Of a DNA stretch of 64,000 nucleotides, positions 43,620-54,309 are shown piece after piece. Source of the stretch: Anastatus disparis (Eukaryota; Arthropoda; Insecta; Hymenoptera; Eupelmidae); assembly GCA_017163975.1 (NCBI GenBank), contig JAFFSR010000242.1, forward strand, positions 211,001 through 275,000, written 5' to 3'. Positions within the stretch are counted from its first letter, which is position 1, and every line of letters begins with the position of its first letter. The notes under the pieces are model-generated. The model saw only the letters and a list, made by a program, of their open reading frames with translations, was not told the origin of the DNA and did no database searches. A program made the translations under genes and the position numbers.

Positions 43620-43929
43620 ATATAAAAAGAAAAATACTAATAACATTTAAAATTAGAAAAAAATAATTTATTAAAAGTTTAAAGGTTAATTTTTTTTTAT
43701 TTAAGATCAATTTTAAACTAATAAATTTTGCACTTATATACACACAAAAATCAGTAGAAAAAAAAAAAAATTACACCTACATGTCATTCACCTATATTTT
43801 GTAAGACATATCGAATTGTCATTTTATTTTGCTGAATTGCATTAGCAATATGTTATTCACCTTTTGTAAAACACACCAAAATCATTGTAAAATATATTTT
43901 ACTACTTATTACAATTGTTTATATACAAT

Positions 43930-45689
43930 TTATTTAAGATCTACAAACTATTTTGAAGTACATAAGATAATACATAGGTTAAAGGATAAGTCTGGTGCAG
44001 TTGATAACATAAATATGAAAATATTAAAAGCTATATCTGAAAATATTTCGGAAGTTTTGGCCCATGTTTTCAATCGGTGCATGGAAAAGTCTGTTTGGCC
44101 AGAAGCTCTTAAAATAGCAGAAATAATACCAATTTATAAAGCAAATGATAAACATATTGTGTCAAATTACAGACCGATATCACTGATTTCGAATGTGGCT
44201 AAGATTTTCGAAAGAATAATCTATAATAGAATATATAATTTTGTGCAGAAAAATAAACTGATAAATTTACATCAATTTGGTTTTGTTAAGGGTAAGGGAA
44301 CCAAAGACGCTTTGAAATATATATAAAATATAATATACAATAAATTAGATAAAAGTGAACCTATAATTGTCACATTTTTAGATTTAGCCAAAGCGTTTGA
44401 TACGGTTAATCATGAAATACTTCTTGATAAATTATATAATTATGGTATCAGAGGGAATGCTAACCAACTACTCAAAAATTACTTAACGAATAGAAAACAA
44501 GCAGTAAAAATACAGGATTCCAAAAGTGAATATTGTAAAATTAGTACAGGTGTTCCTCAGGAAACAATATTAGGACCTCTCATTTTTATACTATACATTA
44601 ATGATATGTTGGATAATTTACCAAAAGGTTCCATATTATCTTATGCAGATGATACGGCAATAATATCGGAAGAAAAAACGTGGCAAGCCACACAAGATAA
44701 AATGAATGAATATCTTGCATATGTTAATGTATGGTTAGCTTGGAACAAATTAACTCTAAATGTTGAAAAAACAGTATTTATGCCTTTTGGTAATTACAAG
44801 AATAGTATTCCAAAAACTTCAGAGGTTGAAATTAATAATAAGAAAATAAAAGGTGTTGAAAATTTTAAATACTTGGGAATTATTTTTGATTCGAATATGA
44901 GATGGGATATGAACGTAGAGAACTTAATAAAGAAAACCAAATATCTTACATTTATATTTTCCAAATTAGCTTATATTATGCATACAAAAACATTACTTAT
45001 AATATATTATGCATTATTTAACAGCATAATTAGTTATGGAATAATTGCTTGGGGAGGCATTTACAAAAGTAATATAAGATCATTACAAAGTTTACAAAAC
45101 AGAATACTAAAAATAATCTATAAAAACACTTTTGAAATAGAAAACCATCCCCTAAATTTAGAGCAACTATTCTCTTTAGAGTCATTAATGTTTCATTACC
45201 ATGAATTGATGGATAAATATAAGGTACAAAATAGCAGTACTAGGAAAAAATGTTTGCAAATGCCAAAAATGATTAAAAAGATTAGTGAGAAAAATAGTTA
45301 TACTGTAGCTATAAGACTTTATAATTTACTACCAAATGATCTCAAAACAATTGAGAGTAATAAAAAATTAATTAAGAAAAAGTTAAAGAAATGGATTAAG
45401 TCTAATATATATAAAGATGTACTTGGGGGTTAGAGAGATATAATATATATGAATTACGTTCACCCTACTAATATTTTAGTTGTACTGAGCGATGTGATAA
45501 AAATATTAAAACACAAATAGCAAGGGTGCACTACTTATATTTTTATTATTATTTGTATTAGTTTGTAAGTTAGTTGTATAAGTATTTTCTGTAATTTATA
45601 CCAGACCTACGATCAGGCATATTTTGCCTATGTAGGATTACTTTGTAATTAACTGGTTGATAAATAAATAAATAAATAAATAAATAAAT
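43930..45689 (+). mobile_element. 5'-truncated LINE
   Basis: Contains an RT ORF without endonuclease, a 3' untranslated region (ACCAGACCTACGATCAGGCA followed by TTTTGCC) and a (TAAA)n tail ending near 45689. After the tail, sequence belonging to element C's 3' end resumes (GAGCCCCAAGG). The tail and 3' motif resemble L2/Crack-like LINEs, but I cannot fix the clade. A related 3' end is present at 54214-54290. Confidence 0.8.
43962..45433 (+). pseudogene. LINE reverse transcriptase, one stop
   Basis: A single frame carries the RT fingers (NYRPISLIS near 44170), QFGFVKGKGT, FLDLAKAFDTV (near 44380), GVPQ..ILGPLIF (near 44550), the catalytic YADD (44642-44653) and the C-terminal thumb. It is broken by TAA at 44324-44326. 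The usual Gly of GVPQG is Glu (44561-44563), a second likely inactivating change. The endonuclease domain is absent because of 5' truncation. Confidence 0.85.
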
Positions 45690-45866
45690 CTTTGAGCCCC
45701 AAGGTGTACGAAATAAAACGTACCCTTGTGCATTAGTATCTATTCAAATAGAAAAATATGTATATTTATCAGTTAAGCTGGTAATAATTATCTGTAAATT
45801 GTTCGATAACTGTTTTGTTTTTACGATTGCCTATCCTTCTGATATGCAATCTTTTGAGCCCCAAGG
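45690..45866 (+). other. 3' internal end of element C before the LTR
   Basis: Contains ATTGCCTATCCTTCTGATAT and GAGCCCCAAGG just before the LTR. The same words precede the LTR at 55844 (as GAGCACCGAGG), so this is the conserved internal 3' end. GAGCCCCAAGG is only partly purine and is a weak polypurine tract. Confidence 0.5.
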
Positions 45867-46670
45867 TGTTACGTCACAACGTATCTTTTATATTACTTTT
45901 TAATTTATAATTTCTAAATATCTTTTTCTTAACATGATATTGATGAACTAATTAAACAGTCATCGGACAATAAAAGAATGTGTTAACCTAAGCAGTAAAG
46001 AAACTTTAAGTTGATATTAAGCAACGAAATTCGTTGATTTCGAAATTATTAAATCATAAAACAAGCAAGATCCACTTATTACTTAAATCATAAAACAAGC
46101 AAGATCCACTTATTACTTAATGAAATTATGTCAAGATAAATCTTATAAAAGCCGACTGAAATTAACGACAGTGGGCCCTACCCCAGGATCATCGTTGGTA
46201 CCAAGTCGTAAATCCTGTAATTCAAATTTAAATTCAAACTCAAATAAAGTTATTGTATTCAATATTAATTATTTTTACAAGTGTCAATAAATATCTTAAA
46301 AGTTACTTATATTCGAGTCGAGTCTTATTTCAAATCGTGCCTATATCTATTCTTTGTCTGTCTGTATCCAGCCTTCATCTACTTGAATCAATCAAGGTAA
46401 GAATATTCAATTTATATATTCTCTATTCAAGTACTCTAAATAAATATTCTTCAATATATTTCAATTGTGAGAACGGTTTACTCAATTAAATATTGGTGGA
46501 GTTCATTTCACCACTAGATTATACATATATTTATTTTTCATAATTATAATTTAATAATTAATTCAATTATTCCAAATTAATTCAAATTCATATTTAAAAT
46601 CATACAAAAATATTCAACATAATAAAATCATACACTTTTATTTAGTCCTGGTGAAAGCCAGGACTTAACA
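45867..46670 (+). repeat. LTR, probably the 3' LTR of element C
   Basis: Starts TGTTACGTCAC and ends CTTAACA (TGTTA/TAACA inverted ends). It contains TATAAAAG at 46144 as a likely core promoter and several AATAAA signals downstream. Its last 50 bases equal the element C LTR stub. It contains a 34-bp tandem duplication (46052-46120). No target duplication is evident. Confidence 0.7.
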
Positions 46671-47017
46671 GTATTACAATTATGTGGATCTTTATCGCAC
46701 ATTCGAACTGTTTTACTGCACAAACGACAAACTTTTATGCTCTCGCATACCGACCGAAAATTATCGAAAAATTTTGAGATTTTATGATTTTCCAGACAAA
46801 CATTACCGTAAAAATCCCTAGTGCATTGAATATATTTTATTTTTTCCTGATTTATATCGCAAGGAGGGCTCTGAAAACATTTACAACATTTTTGTGGGCA
46901 TTTATGATTTTTTTGATGACTAAACTTTTTATTACAAGGTATGGAGTAGCCACGGCTGCCAGCTGCTGTGAGTAAATTTAAAATTGGTTGGTAATGATTA
47001 GAATTTTCATAATACAT
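46671..47017 (-). pseudogene. Fragment resembling protein-primed DNA polymerase B (Cys-rich region)
   Basis: Minus-strand reading from ATG at 47017 shows NSNHYQPILNLLTAA followed by a dense series of CxxC/H pairs (KNHKCPQKCCKCF, IQCTRDF, NVCLENHK, VCRLCSK). This arrangement is what I recall from the N-terminal zinc-rich region of Polinton/adintovirus-like family-B DNA polymerases encoded in insect genomes. The LTR at 46670 truncates it, and no polymerase motifs are present. It lies between two LTRs of related elements. Confidence 0.45.
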
Positions 47018-47043
47018 TATATTTAAGGTATGTCTAACTACAT

Positions 47044-47903
47044 TGTTACGTCACGACGTATTTTTTAATTTCTTTCATTTATAATTTTAAAGTATCTTTT
47101 CACGTCATGAACTAATTAAAGCAGTTATCGAACAATAAAGAAATTTGCCAAGCTAAACAGAAAAAGCGAAACAGTAAAGAAACTCGAAGTTTAATATTGG
47201 TCAATAAAACTCTTTAGTTAGCAGAATTATAAAATTAAGTAGTTCAAATCGACAACGAGTATTACGAAATTGCCAAGCGAATTCTAAAATCTTTAAGAAA
47301 ACATATTATTAAAATTTAAGAAAATTTATAAATAAAATTTGATAAATCTCATAAACAAAAATGAGTATAAAAGCCAAATGAAACAAATGATATTCGGAAC
47401 ATTACCCCGGGTGTCTTATTGGTAATACGTTTACACTGCCCGTCAAGTTCTATATTTCAAAGCAATTGCTATTACTAAATATACATATATCAATTATTAA
47501 AATATATACGCGCATAAAATCAATCGTATCAAAAGTGTTAAAAGATATCAATAAACCTCGAGGATCTATTTACATATTGTGCCTGTTCATTTGTCTGTCC
47601 ATACCCAGCACCAATCTACTGAGAAATACTACAAGGTAAGAATATATAATTATTCAATAAACTCTTTATTTTCAAGAATCAAGTTTATCCTTTAATAATA
47701 TTCAATCGTGACAGCGATTTCGTTCAATTAAATATTGGTGGAGTCTTTCCACCACTAGATTCATACATCTTTATCTTTATACATTTTATAAATAAATTCA
47801 ATATTTTAAACGAACATAATTTATATATATTTTATGCAATTAATAAATATAATTAAATAACATATCCACTTTATTTAGTCTTGGTGCAAGCCAGGACTTA
47901 ACA
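47044..47903 (+). repeat. 5' LTR of element E
   Basis: Starts TGTTACGTCACGACGTAT and ends CAGGACTTAACA. TATAAAAG lies at 47366 and AATAAA near 47550. The 3' two-thirds is nearly identical to 55844-56632, but the first third is different sequence. Confidence 0.75.
47366..47373 (+). promoter_or_regulatory. TATA box in LTR of element E
   Basis: TATAAAAG, conserved in position in the related LTRs at 46144 and 56092. It marks the likely Pol II core promoter. Confidence 0.6.
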
Positions 47904-47905
47904 TT

Positions 47906-47922
47906 TTGGTTCCGGTACAAAT
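47906..47922 (+). promoter_or_regulatory. Primer-binding site of element E
   Basis: TGGTTCCGGTACAAA two bases after the LTR, the same as in element C. Confidence 0.65.
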
Positions 47923-48120
47923 TTTTGATTGAAGGATCGTATTGGATGTATTAAAGGATAATCAAAGAAAACTTATAATTCTTTACCTATTTATATATAA
48001 AGTGCATAAAAATATAAAGGGCTTATAATAAATACACTGTTAAAAAGTGTTAATTAACCGCCAAGTGCGTCAAATAAAATATTAAAGGCACAAATCAAAT
48101 AAATATACATGAAATTAAAC

Positions 48121-48430
48121 GCGAAGTGCATTATTAAAAGCGAATAGCGTCATTGAAAATAAAAATATTATACGCGAAGTGTATTATCAAATACGAATAG
48201 CGTCATCGAAAATAAAAATATTAAACGCGAAGTGTATTATCAAATACGAATAGTGTCATTAAAAATATTATTAAACGCGAAGTGTATTATCAAATACGAA
48301 TAGTGTTATTAAAAATAAATTATTAAACACGAAGTGTATCATTAAATACGAATAGTGTAAAAAAAAAATAAATAAATATATTCTACGCATGGTGCGTAAT
48401 TAAAATAATTTTTATATACGCGAAATTGCG
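48121..48430 (+). repeat. Leader tandem repeats of element E
   Basis: Five to six degenerate units of about 50 bp with GCGAAGTGTATTATCAAATA and CGAATAGTGTCATTA (starts near 48121, 48174, 48228, 48277, 48330). The element C leader shares the motif. Confidence 0.75.
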
Positions 48431-49309
48431 CGATTAAAAATCATATAATACAATTTATATAAAAAAATTGTTAATGAAAATAAATGTAAAATCACTAAAT
48501 CAATAAATAAATCTATATTTTAGCAAGAATAATTATAAATAAGAAATCAAGTATAAACTGATTTTAAATAATATCATTTATTTAGTGCGTTGAGAAATTA
48601 CAACAGATATCAATAATTTTTGCATAATAATTTAATTTTAAAAGTGAAGTAAATTTCAAGTTCACGATTAATAAAAAAAAATAAAAAGGAAAGTTGACTA
48701 AACAGTAAAAATTCAATATCATTTAAAATATTGAGTTATATTAAATAATACTAAAAACATACAAATTTTTTTTATGAAAAGAATATAAAGTAAATTTAAA
48801 GATATCAAAATAAAATAAACAAACCGCACAAACAGTTGTCATCAAAACATTATAAGTGTATTGAACTTTGAAAATACAAGCTCAGCAAAAATTTTTTTTT
48901 TACCGTACGCTCTCGTGTAGGTATAACAGCAGTGAGTTAATATCAAGTTCCAAAACACAAATCAGCAATATTCTTGGTCTTTATGCAAGAAAAGTAGGTC
49001 AGTGTTAAAGAAATTTATTAAATAACATTCAAAATATTCTTTGTTTAAAGACGTAATTGTAAACTGTGAAAAAAAAACATGATCAGCAATATTTATAACA
49101 ATTTTTATGATTAGTAACGAGTTTATACTAAATATCAACAAGATCATTCAAACATTATTGATACAACATAGATCATTTAATATTGATGAATAATGAAAGT
49201 ATCTATAATAACATTTGCATATTAACATCATATCACACATTTACTTAAAACTATACTTATTAAATATATCAAATTCCCTTTACAAGAAATTAAGTTATAA
49301 AAAATCATA
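48431..49309 (+). other. AT-rich leader of element E
   Basis: No gene between the tandem repeats and the gag ATG. The phrase GGTCAGTGTTAAAGAAATTT near 48997 matches the element C leader near 12540. Confidence 0.4.
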
Positions 49310-49645
49310 ATGGATTATGATGATGACTATTTGTTTGAACTTTTACCAGAATTCGATGGTAAAAATATATTACCTGAAGAATATATTGATAAAATGGAAT
49401 TAGCAAGAAACTTAGCACAAGATAAAATAAAACTTCTTCTGACTGCAAAATCGAAACTAAAAGGTTACATTAGCTCTTTTATTAATTCTGCAGAAATTAA
49501 CAACATAGATGACTTCATAAAAATATTAAATATTATATATCAAAACGATTTCTCTGAAAAAAAAAATTTTTGTTTATTTTGTGAAATAAAAGGTCATACG
49601 AGAGAAAATTGCACGAAATTATATGATTTACATGCTGAGTTATAG
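49310..49645 (+). CDS. gag: Internally deleted gag of element E
   Basis: Intact 111-codon ORF from ATG at 49310. The N-terminal 85 residues match the start of element C gag (LPE.....LPEEYI.K.E.A). They are then joined directly to a single zinc knuckle, CLFCEIKGHTRENC (residues about 87-100). The central capsid region and nine other knuckles are missing. A protein of this kind could bind RNA but not assemble a normal particle. It may be decayed, or a selected inhibitor-like derivative; I cannot tell. Confidence 0.65.
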   Translation: MDYDDDYLFELLPEFDGKNILPEEYIDKMELARNLAQDKIKLLLTAKSKLKGYISSFINSAEINNIDDFIKILNIIYQNDFSEKKNFCLFCEIKGHTRENCTKLYDLHAEL

Positions 49646-50153
49646 AATAATATATCCTGTAACGAACAAAAAACTATATCACAAATCACATATATTGGAC
49701 GATTCAATTATTGATGATAAAACACACACTTTTTGACATAAGAAATGTTACGGATAGAATAATATTTGATATAAATTGTTATTAATATATAAGTTGTAAA
49801 TAAGATCAATGTAAAATTAAATGTATAAAGTTCAGAAACTTATTAATGTTTGTTAGTAAAAATAATGTATGGCGATGCGAAATATTGTTAAAAAGCTACT
49901 ACGATCATTGTATTAAACTAAACCGTTTATAAATTAGAAAATAAGGTAAAGCTGAATAATTCATTTAAATAAACTAATCAAGGTGCAATGTACAAATGCA
50001 ATCAAATTATTTAATTATTAAAATTTAAAGTTAATTACGTAATATTATAGCAGTGAAGAGTAATAGTGGTAATTCCAAAACATAATTTATAAAATATAAG
50101 AAATTAACAGAAATGTCATTTTTTAAGGTTAACTTAAGTCATTAAGTGATTAA
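49646..50153. other. AT-rich stretch of element E, no gene
   Basis: Nothing recognised. There are short poly-A runs and no ORF. Confidence 0.4.
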
Positions 50154-50303
50154 ATGTTCGCAATGAATAATCAGTTGGCGAATGAAAATGAATTGCACGC
50201 GCAAGATTGTGAGGACCTCTTTGGCTGCACTGTTGCGTGCATGGTGGAGCCTAAAAGCAAAGCCATTGTCGGAAAATGCCCATCTGGTTACGTGAAAAGA
50301 TGA
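50154..50303 (+). CDS. Small Cys-containing ORF (49 aa)
   Basis: ATG at 50154, stop at 50301. It contains four Cys (DCEDLFGCTVACMVEPKS...GKC) and stands in a locally GC-balanced segment (50160-50560). GTAAAT directly after the stop codon could be a splice donor, so it may be an exon. I do not recognise it; a small secreted peptide is unlikely because no signal peptide is present. Confidence 0.3.
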   Translation: MFAMNNQLANENELHAQDCEDLFGCTVACMVEPKSKAIVGKCPSGYVKR

Positions 50304-50901
50304 GTAAATACTTATCATATGTTCAAGGAAGATAAAACGCGTATATTCTTTGATCGATTTTCACGTAATATCGTTGCTTGGGAAAAACCAAGTTTTTCTC
50401 GGAGCGCCTAGGCTACGGGTGAAGTCAGAAAGGTTCACACGCGCTGGCAATGAAGGCTGTTAACCGGGCTCGAAACTAGCAATAAATAGTTCGAGTTGGT
50501 AAGAGTCTTTATGAAGCACGGAACAAAAAGGCTGTTCCGTAGCAATATAATATTAAAATCTATTTATTTAATATGACAAGAAATTTTCAGTCTAATGCTT
50601 TGTATTTGGAAATTACTATTGTTATTATTTATCTGTTTATATATGCAATTTCAGTAATGCTCCAGAATTACGTTAAAAGGATTATCCTCTTAAGCCAAGT
50701 AAAATTTTTCTCAATGTATAAAAGGAGGTATAGAGAGTAAAGCGGTAGAATGATGTGAACTCATGGGCATAACATTAAAATATATGATTTGTAAGATCTT
50801 GCTCGAATTTAAAGTTTTACAGAACCGTTTTTTATTAAGGTCCCTATTAACAGAAAATTAGTGTTTACCGAAAAAGGTTCACTTTGTGACAAATTTGTAA
50901 T
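50304..50901. other. GC-balanced non-coding stretch
   Basis: 50330-50560 is less AT-rich than its surroundings (GGAGCGCCTAGGCTACGGGT) with short inverted words (CTCGAAACTA...TAGTTCGAG) but no ORF. It could be a captured host sequence or structured RNA. Beyond 50560 it is ordinary AT-rich DNA. Confidence 0.35.
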
Positions 50902-50946
50902 ATGAAGGCGTGGCTTAGGAGAATTGTTCTTCGTTTCATCATATCG
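50902..50946 (+). other. Candidate short first exon
   Basis: ATG at 50902 opens 15 codons with a basic-hydrophobic start (MKAWLRRIVLRFIIS) that ends at a GTAAGA donor-like site (50947). It could supply a start and signal sequence to the ORF at 50973-52295, which has none, but the acceptors I can see do not keep the phase. Confidence 0.25.
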
Positions 50947-50972
50947 GTAAGAAAATTCGAGTCAGTCTCTCA

Positions 50973-52295
50973 GTGAATCTTGAGTCGTTCGGACTAAGAG
51001 TAAAAATTGCATTTGTATCTTTGCACTTTGATTTTTTCAAACTTAATACTATTGTAGTTTATATTTTTTTACCTTTCTCCAACCTATCCTGTACAAGAAA
51101 TGCTGAAATTAATGAAAAACAGGATAAAAAAATAGACATACAAGAAAATTTTCAAGCTGAAACTACTTTATTAATCAATAAAATCACTAATGAAGTGAAA
51201 TATAATGAACTTCATATTAATTTTATAAAAACAGAAGAATTTGAATGCACTCTAATTGAATCTGACAAAACCGAAAAATTACAGAGTAATCAAATTATAA
51301 TACACCAAATTCCAAAAGATTTCGAAATAGTGCATTCATTTGTTCCAACTATAAATGATACAAAAATAATAAGTTGTGTAGAAAATGAAAAATTGCTCAC
51401 AAACGATTTCAAACAAAATGAATTTAAAAAATACACAATTCTTAATACATTATGTGAAAAATTTGCAAAAGAAGCAGAAATAATTTTTGATAACATTATT
51501 CCATTAAAAATTGATTGCGTGAAATATGAAAATATTACCGAAAATTTGATAACAGAACTGATTAATCCTAAAATAATAACGAAACAGTGTTTTTTCGAAA
51601 AAGAACTAATAATCTACAATGAAAGTAACATATTCAATGTTCATAATATAACATTAGCAGGAAAATGTTATGCAATTGAAAGTCATACATCAGAACTAAA
51701 TAATCTAAATGATACAAGGATACCAGCTCTAAATGAATTAATACAAGTATGTAAAAGTGAAGCCAAACTCACTACCAAAATTAATATATCGGAAGTACTC
51801 ATAAATTACAAAGATGATTTTCTAGACGAAAATAATAAATTTTTGAAAATACCAATAAGCTTTAATAATTTAAATAAAAATCAATATAAAATAATATTTG
51901 ATATCGAACAAACTAATAGCATCGAAATAAAACAAGATCAATTAGATAATAAAATGTGTTTTAAAATACCTATCAACTATATCACACTTACGCTTAACCA
52001 ACAAGATATAGTCAGTAAAAAAATTGATAATAATATATTTAAATACACTGATATTTTACCATTAAAAATACCGAATAAGATCAAACAAATGAGAACCATA
52101 TTTGATCCTTATTATTATATCATGAAAAAAAATTATAAATATTTTAGAAAAAAATCTAATATCTTTTTCTCTTTTTCAGGAATATTTAAAAATGTTAAAG
52201 ATTTTTTAATTTCTGTAATCTTTTCTAGTTACGTGCTAATTCATTTATCTATTGTTACATATACCTATTTATACATATTATTAATTTTTCATTGA
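50973..52295 (+). CDS. Unknown 440-codon ORF of element E
   Basis: The frame is open from 50973 (no ATG; the first Met is far inside) to 52295. The first 40 codons contain a hydrophobic stretch, and the middle is Asn/Lys/Ile/Glu-rich with scattered Cys and several N-x-S/T sites. The last 35 residues are strongly hydrophobic (LISVIFSSYVLIHLSIVTY). This layout is consistent with a type I membrane glycoprotein, so a divergent envelope is possible. It occupies the place where element C has its envelope, but I see no similarity. A long open frame in such AT-rich DNA is unlikely by chance. Confidence 0.45.
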   Translation: MNLESFGLRVKIAFVSLHFDFFKLNTIVVYIFLPFSNLSCTRNAEINEKQDKKIDIQENFQAETTLLINKITNEVKYNELHINFIKTEEFECTLIESDKTEKLQSNQIIIHQIPKDFEIVHSFVPTINDTKIISCVENEKLLTNDFKQNEFKKYTILNTLCEKFAKEAEIIFDNIIPLKIDCVKYENITENLITELINPKIITKQCFFEKELIIYNESNIFNVHNITLAGKCYAIESHTSELNNLNDTRIPALNELIQVCKSEAKLTTKINISEVLINYKDDFLDENNKFLKIPISFNNLNKNQYKIIFDIEQTNSIEIKQDQLDNKMCFKIPINYITLTLNQQDIVSKKIDNNIFKYTDILPLKIPNKIKQMRTIFDPYYYIMKKNYKYFRKKSNIFFSFSGIFKNVKDFLISVIFSSYVLIHLSIVTYTYLYILLIFH

Positions 52296-53365
52296 TAAAC
52301 AATTTTTATAAAATACGAGGAATCTGTGTTTTCAAAATGTGGCTTGAAAATTCACAGATTTTTGATTTAAGGAGCCTATTAACTTAAATCAATCATTTTA
52401 AATAATAAGAAATATTTACATCTAAATCAATTGATTTGATAAATAATGAATAGAATCTATATTAAGAAATTTAAATCAATTAATTTAAATCAATAGGTTA
52501 GTTAATAATTTAATAAAATGTAAAATCATTATATACATTATCTATTTATAAAACGTATATTGTATTATAAGATTTAAACTTTAAAATTTTATTTATATCA
52601 ATCTTTTTATCTATACTTTGATCTTTATTTTTCATTCAAAAGAAACATCTTGTAAAAGAAATCTAACATTTAGTTATAACTATCATTAAACTTATAAATG
52701 TATATTTTATCTTATATTTTTAGTTATTAATCAACTACTTTTGTCTCTGAATTTACGGTATACAAGCATATACTGTCTGACATGTATTCGTAAAACTAAT
52801 TTCATTTTTCACACAAAAAAAAAAAGAATCTTTAAAAGCAAAAAAAAAAAGAAAGGGAAAGTTACATACTTTCATCCAAATGCAACATGAATCAATATTC
52901 AAATGAATATTTCAACTTCTAAATTTATTTAGAATTCGTATTGCAAAAATAAGAGAAAAATTGTTATAAAAAAGTCTTTATTAAGACTTAGGAAAATTTT
53001 ATTTTACAATTACAATCTATGTAAAGCAAAAAAAAAAATTATGAACTTTATTATAAGTTCTATATGGAATGAAAGAACTATGTTCAATCTTCATTCTAAA
53101 CTCTAAATTTATTTAGAGTACATATTTGTCAAAATAAAGACAAGAAATTACAAACAATCAGTTTACGTTTAAGTTAGATTTATGTTAAACTTACCATACA
53201 AATTACAGACAAAAGCAGAAAATTTTGAAAAATTTACTAATTATTATTATACATAAATTAACTGAAATAATAAAATTTACTTTTTCAACTTATGTTAGAT
53301 CTCTTATTATATTCTTAAAACTTATAGCTTTTCATAAATGTCAAAATAAATCTCAATAACTTGTA
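52296..53365. other. AT-rich stretch, no gene
   Basis: Contains a poly-A/purine run (52819-52860) and a diverged direct repeat (TCTAAATTTATTTAGA at about 52918 and 53100). No coding segment. Confidence 0.4.
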
Positions 53366-54109
53366 TAGGGTAGATGTGGGTATTGCTACGGAGGTGCTAA
53401 TTACTGTTTTTTCATATAAAATTTGTAAAAATAATTTTTTACAAGTCCATAAATAATATTTGAATGCATAATCAAATATTATAAGTATTATTTAATATTT
53501 AAAAAAATATATCTCACAAAAAAAGTCTAAAAATATTTAATATTGGTTATTTGAAATTGAACTGTTCTAAAATCTTGATAAATTTCGTAAAATCGCGATC
53601 ATGTATGCATCCTAAATTTGACAATATTATCTATTTTTATTCTTTTTTATGTAAAATAAGATCATTATTAAATAAAGTATGTCTTTGCTTGTTATATATT
53701 TTTTGAAAATTTCACCTAGCACGTATTTAATATTTTAATTTCACACCTTAGTATTATGCGTCATTAAAATCACCAAATATGAATTACTGTGGCATCCTTT
53801 TATTATTATAACACGTGGTTAACCTAACCTCAACTTTTCGAACGGAATATATAAAAGTGTCAATAGTAACTGGCACACAGCATTAGAAACACGGCCGCAG
53901 CAATAGCCACAAATACATAATATTTTAAATTCGTTTTTTCTTAATTTTAACTCTATAATTAAATGCTAAATTAATTTTTTTCTAGTTAATCAATGTTCAA
54001 ATATTTTATTAAAAATAAAAGTGATAAGTTTTCTTCATCTATAAGCTTTAATTTATGAGTTAAAAATTCATCATACGTCGATTCCGCTGTAATACCCACA
54101 TCTACCCTA
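53366..54109. mobile_element. Non-autonomous element with TA duplication
   Basis: Inverted ends TAGGGTAGATGTGGGTATT and AATACCCACATCTACCCTA are flanked by TA on both sides (53364-53365 and 54110-54111). It is 744 bp with no ORF. TA duplication with such ends fits a Tc1/mariner-type MITE. Confidence 0.75.
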
Positions 54110-54213
54110 TATACAAAAATTTTAGTACGACTCACGATTAGATCATTATCATAACCAGATCATATTTAATATTAATTAGAATTACGTTTTTTTTATGTAT
54201 CTAGCTATTTTAA

Positions 54214-54295
54214 TTTTATACCAGACCTAAGTTCAGGTAAACTAGTTCCACCTCTGTAAGAATTTGCATTGTAAACTATATTACGTATAGGATTA
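54214..54295 (+). mobile_element. LINE 3' end remnant
   Basis: TTATACCAGACCTAAGTTCAG followed by a Cys-like TCCACCTCTGTAAG stretch matches the 3' untranslated region of the LINE at 45.6 kb. No coding part or clear tail remains. Confidence 0.55.
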
Positions 54296-54309
54296 TACTT
54301 TTGATTTAA

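Larger units (their letters stand above)
11611..46670 (+). mobile_element. Element C: Ty3/gypsy-type element with chu-like envelope, multiply interrupted
   Basis: Components in order on the plus strand: LTR stub (11611-11661), primer-binding site, leader with repeats, gag, protease, RT/RNase H, integrase (GPF-type C-terminus), envelope and a probable 3' LTR (45867-46670). The last 50 bases of that LTR are identical to the stub. Nested insertions account for most of the 35 kb: a hairpin element, a TTAA MITE, element D, element B and a LINE. Removing them leaves roughly 12 kb, of which 41.9-43.9 kb is unexplained. The RT motifs and the order RT-RNase H-IN place it in Ty3/gypsy rather than BEL/Pao. 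That the two LTRs belong to one insertion is an inference from their identity. Confidence 0.65.

Noticed and set aside
42693..43790. Complete LTR from TGAATGACA to TGTCATTCA
   Set aside because: Attractive ends, but the interval includes the exon-like island and has no second copy in the window, so it is kept only as a low-interest observation.
53820..53850. Telomere-like CCTAACCT
   Set aside because: Only two partial units; insect telomeric arrays are long.
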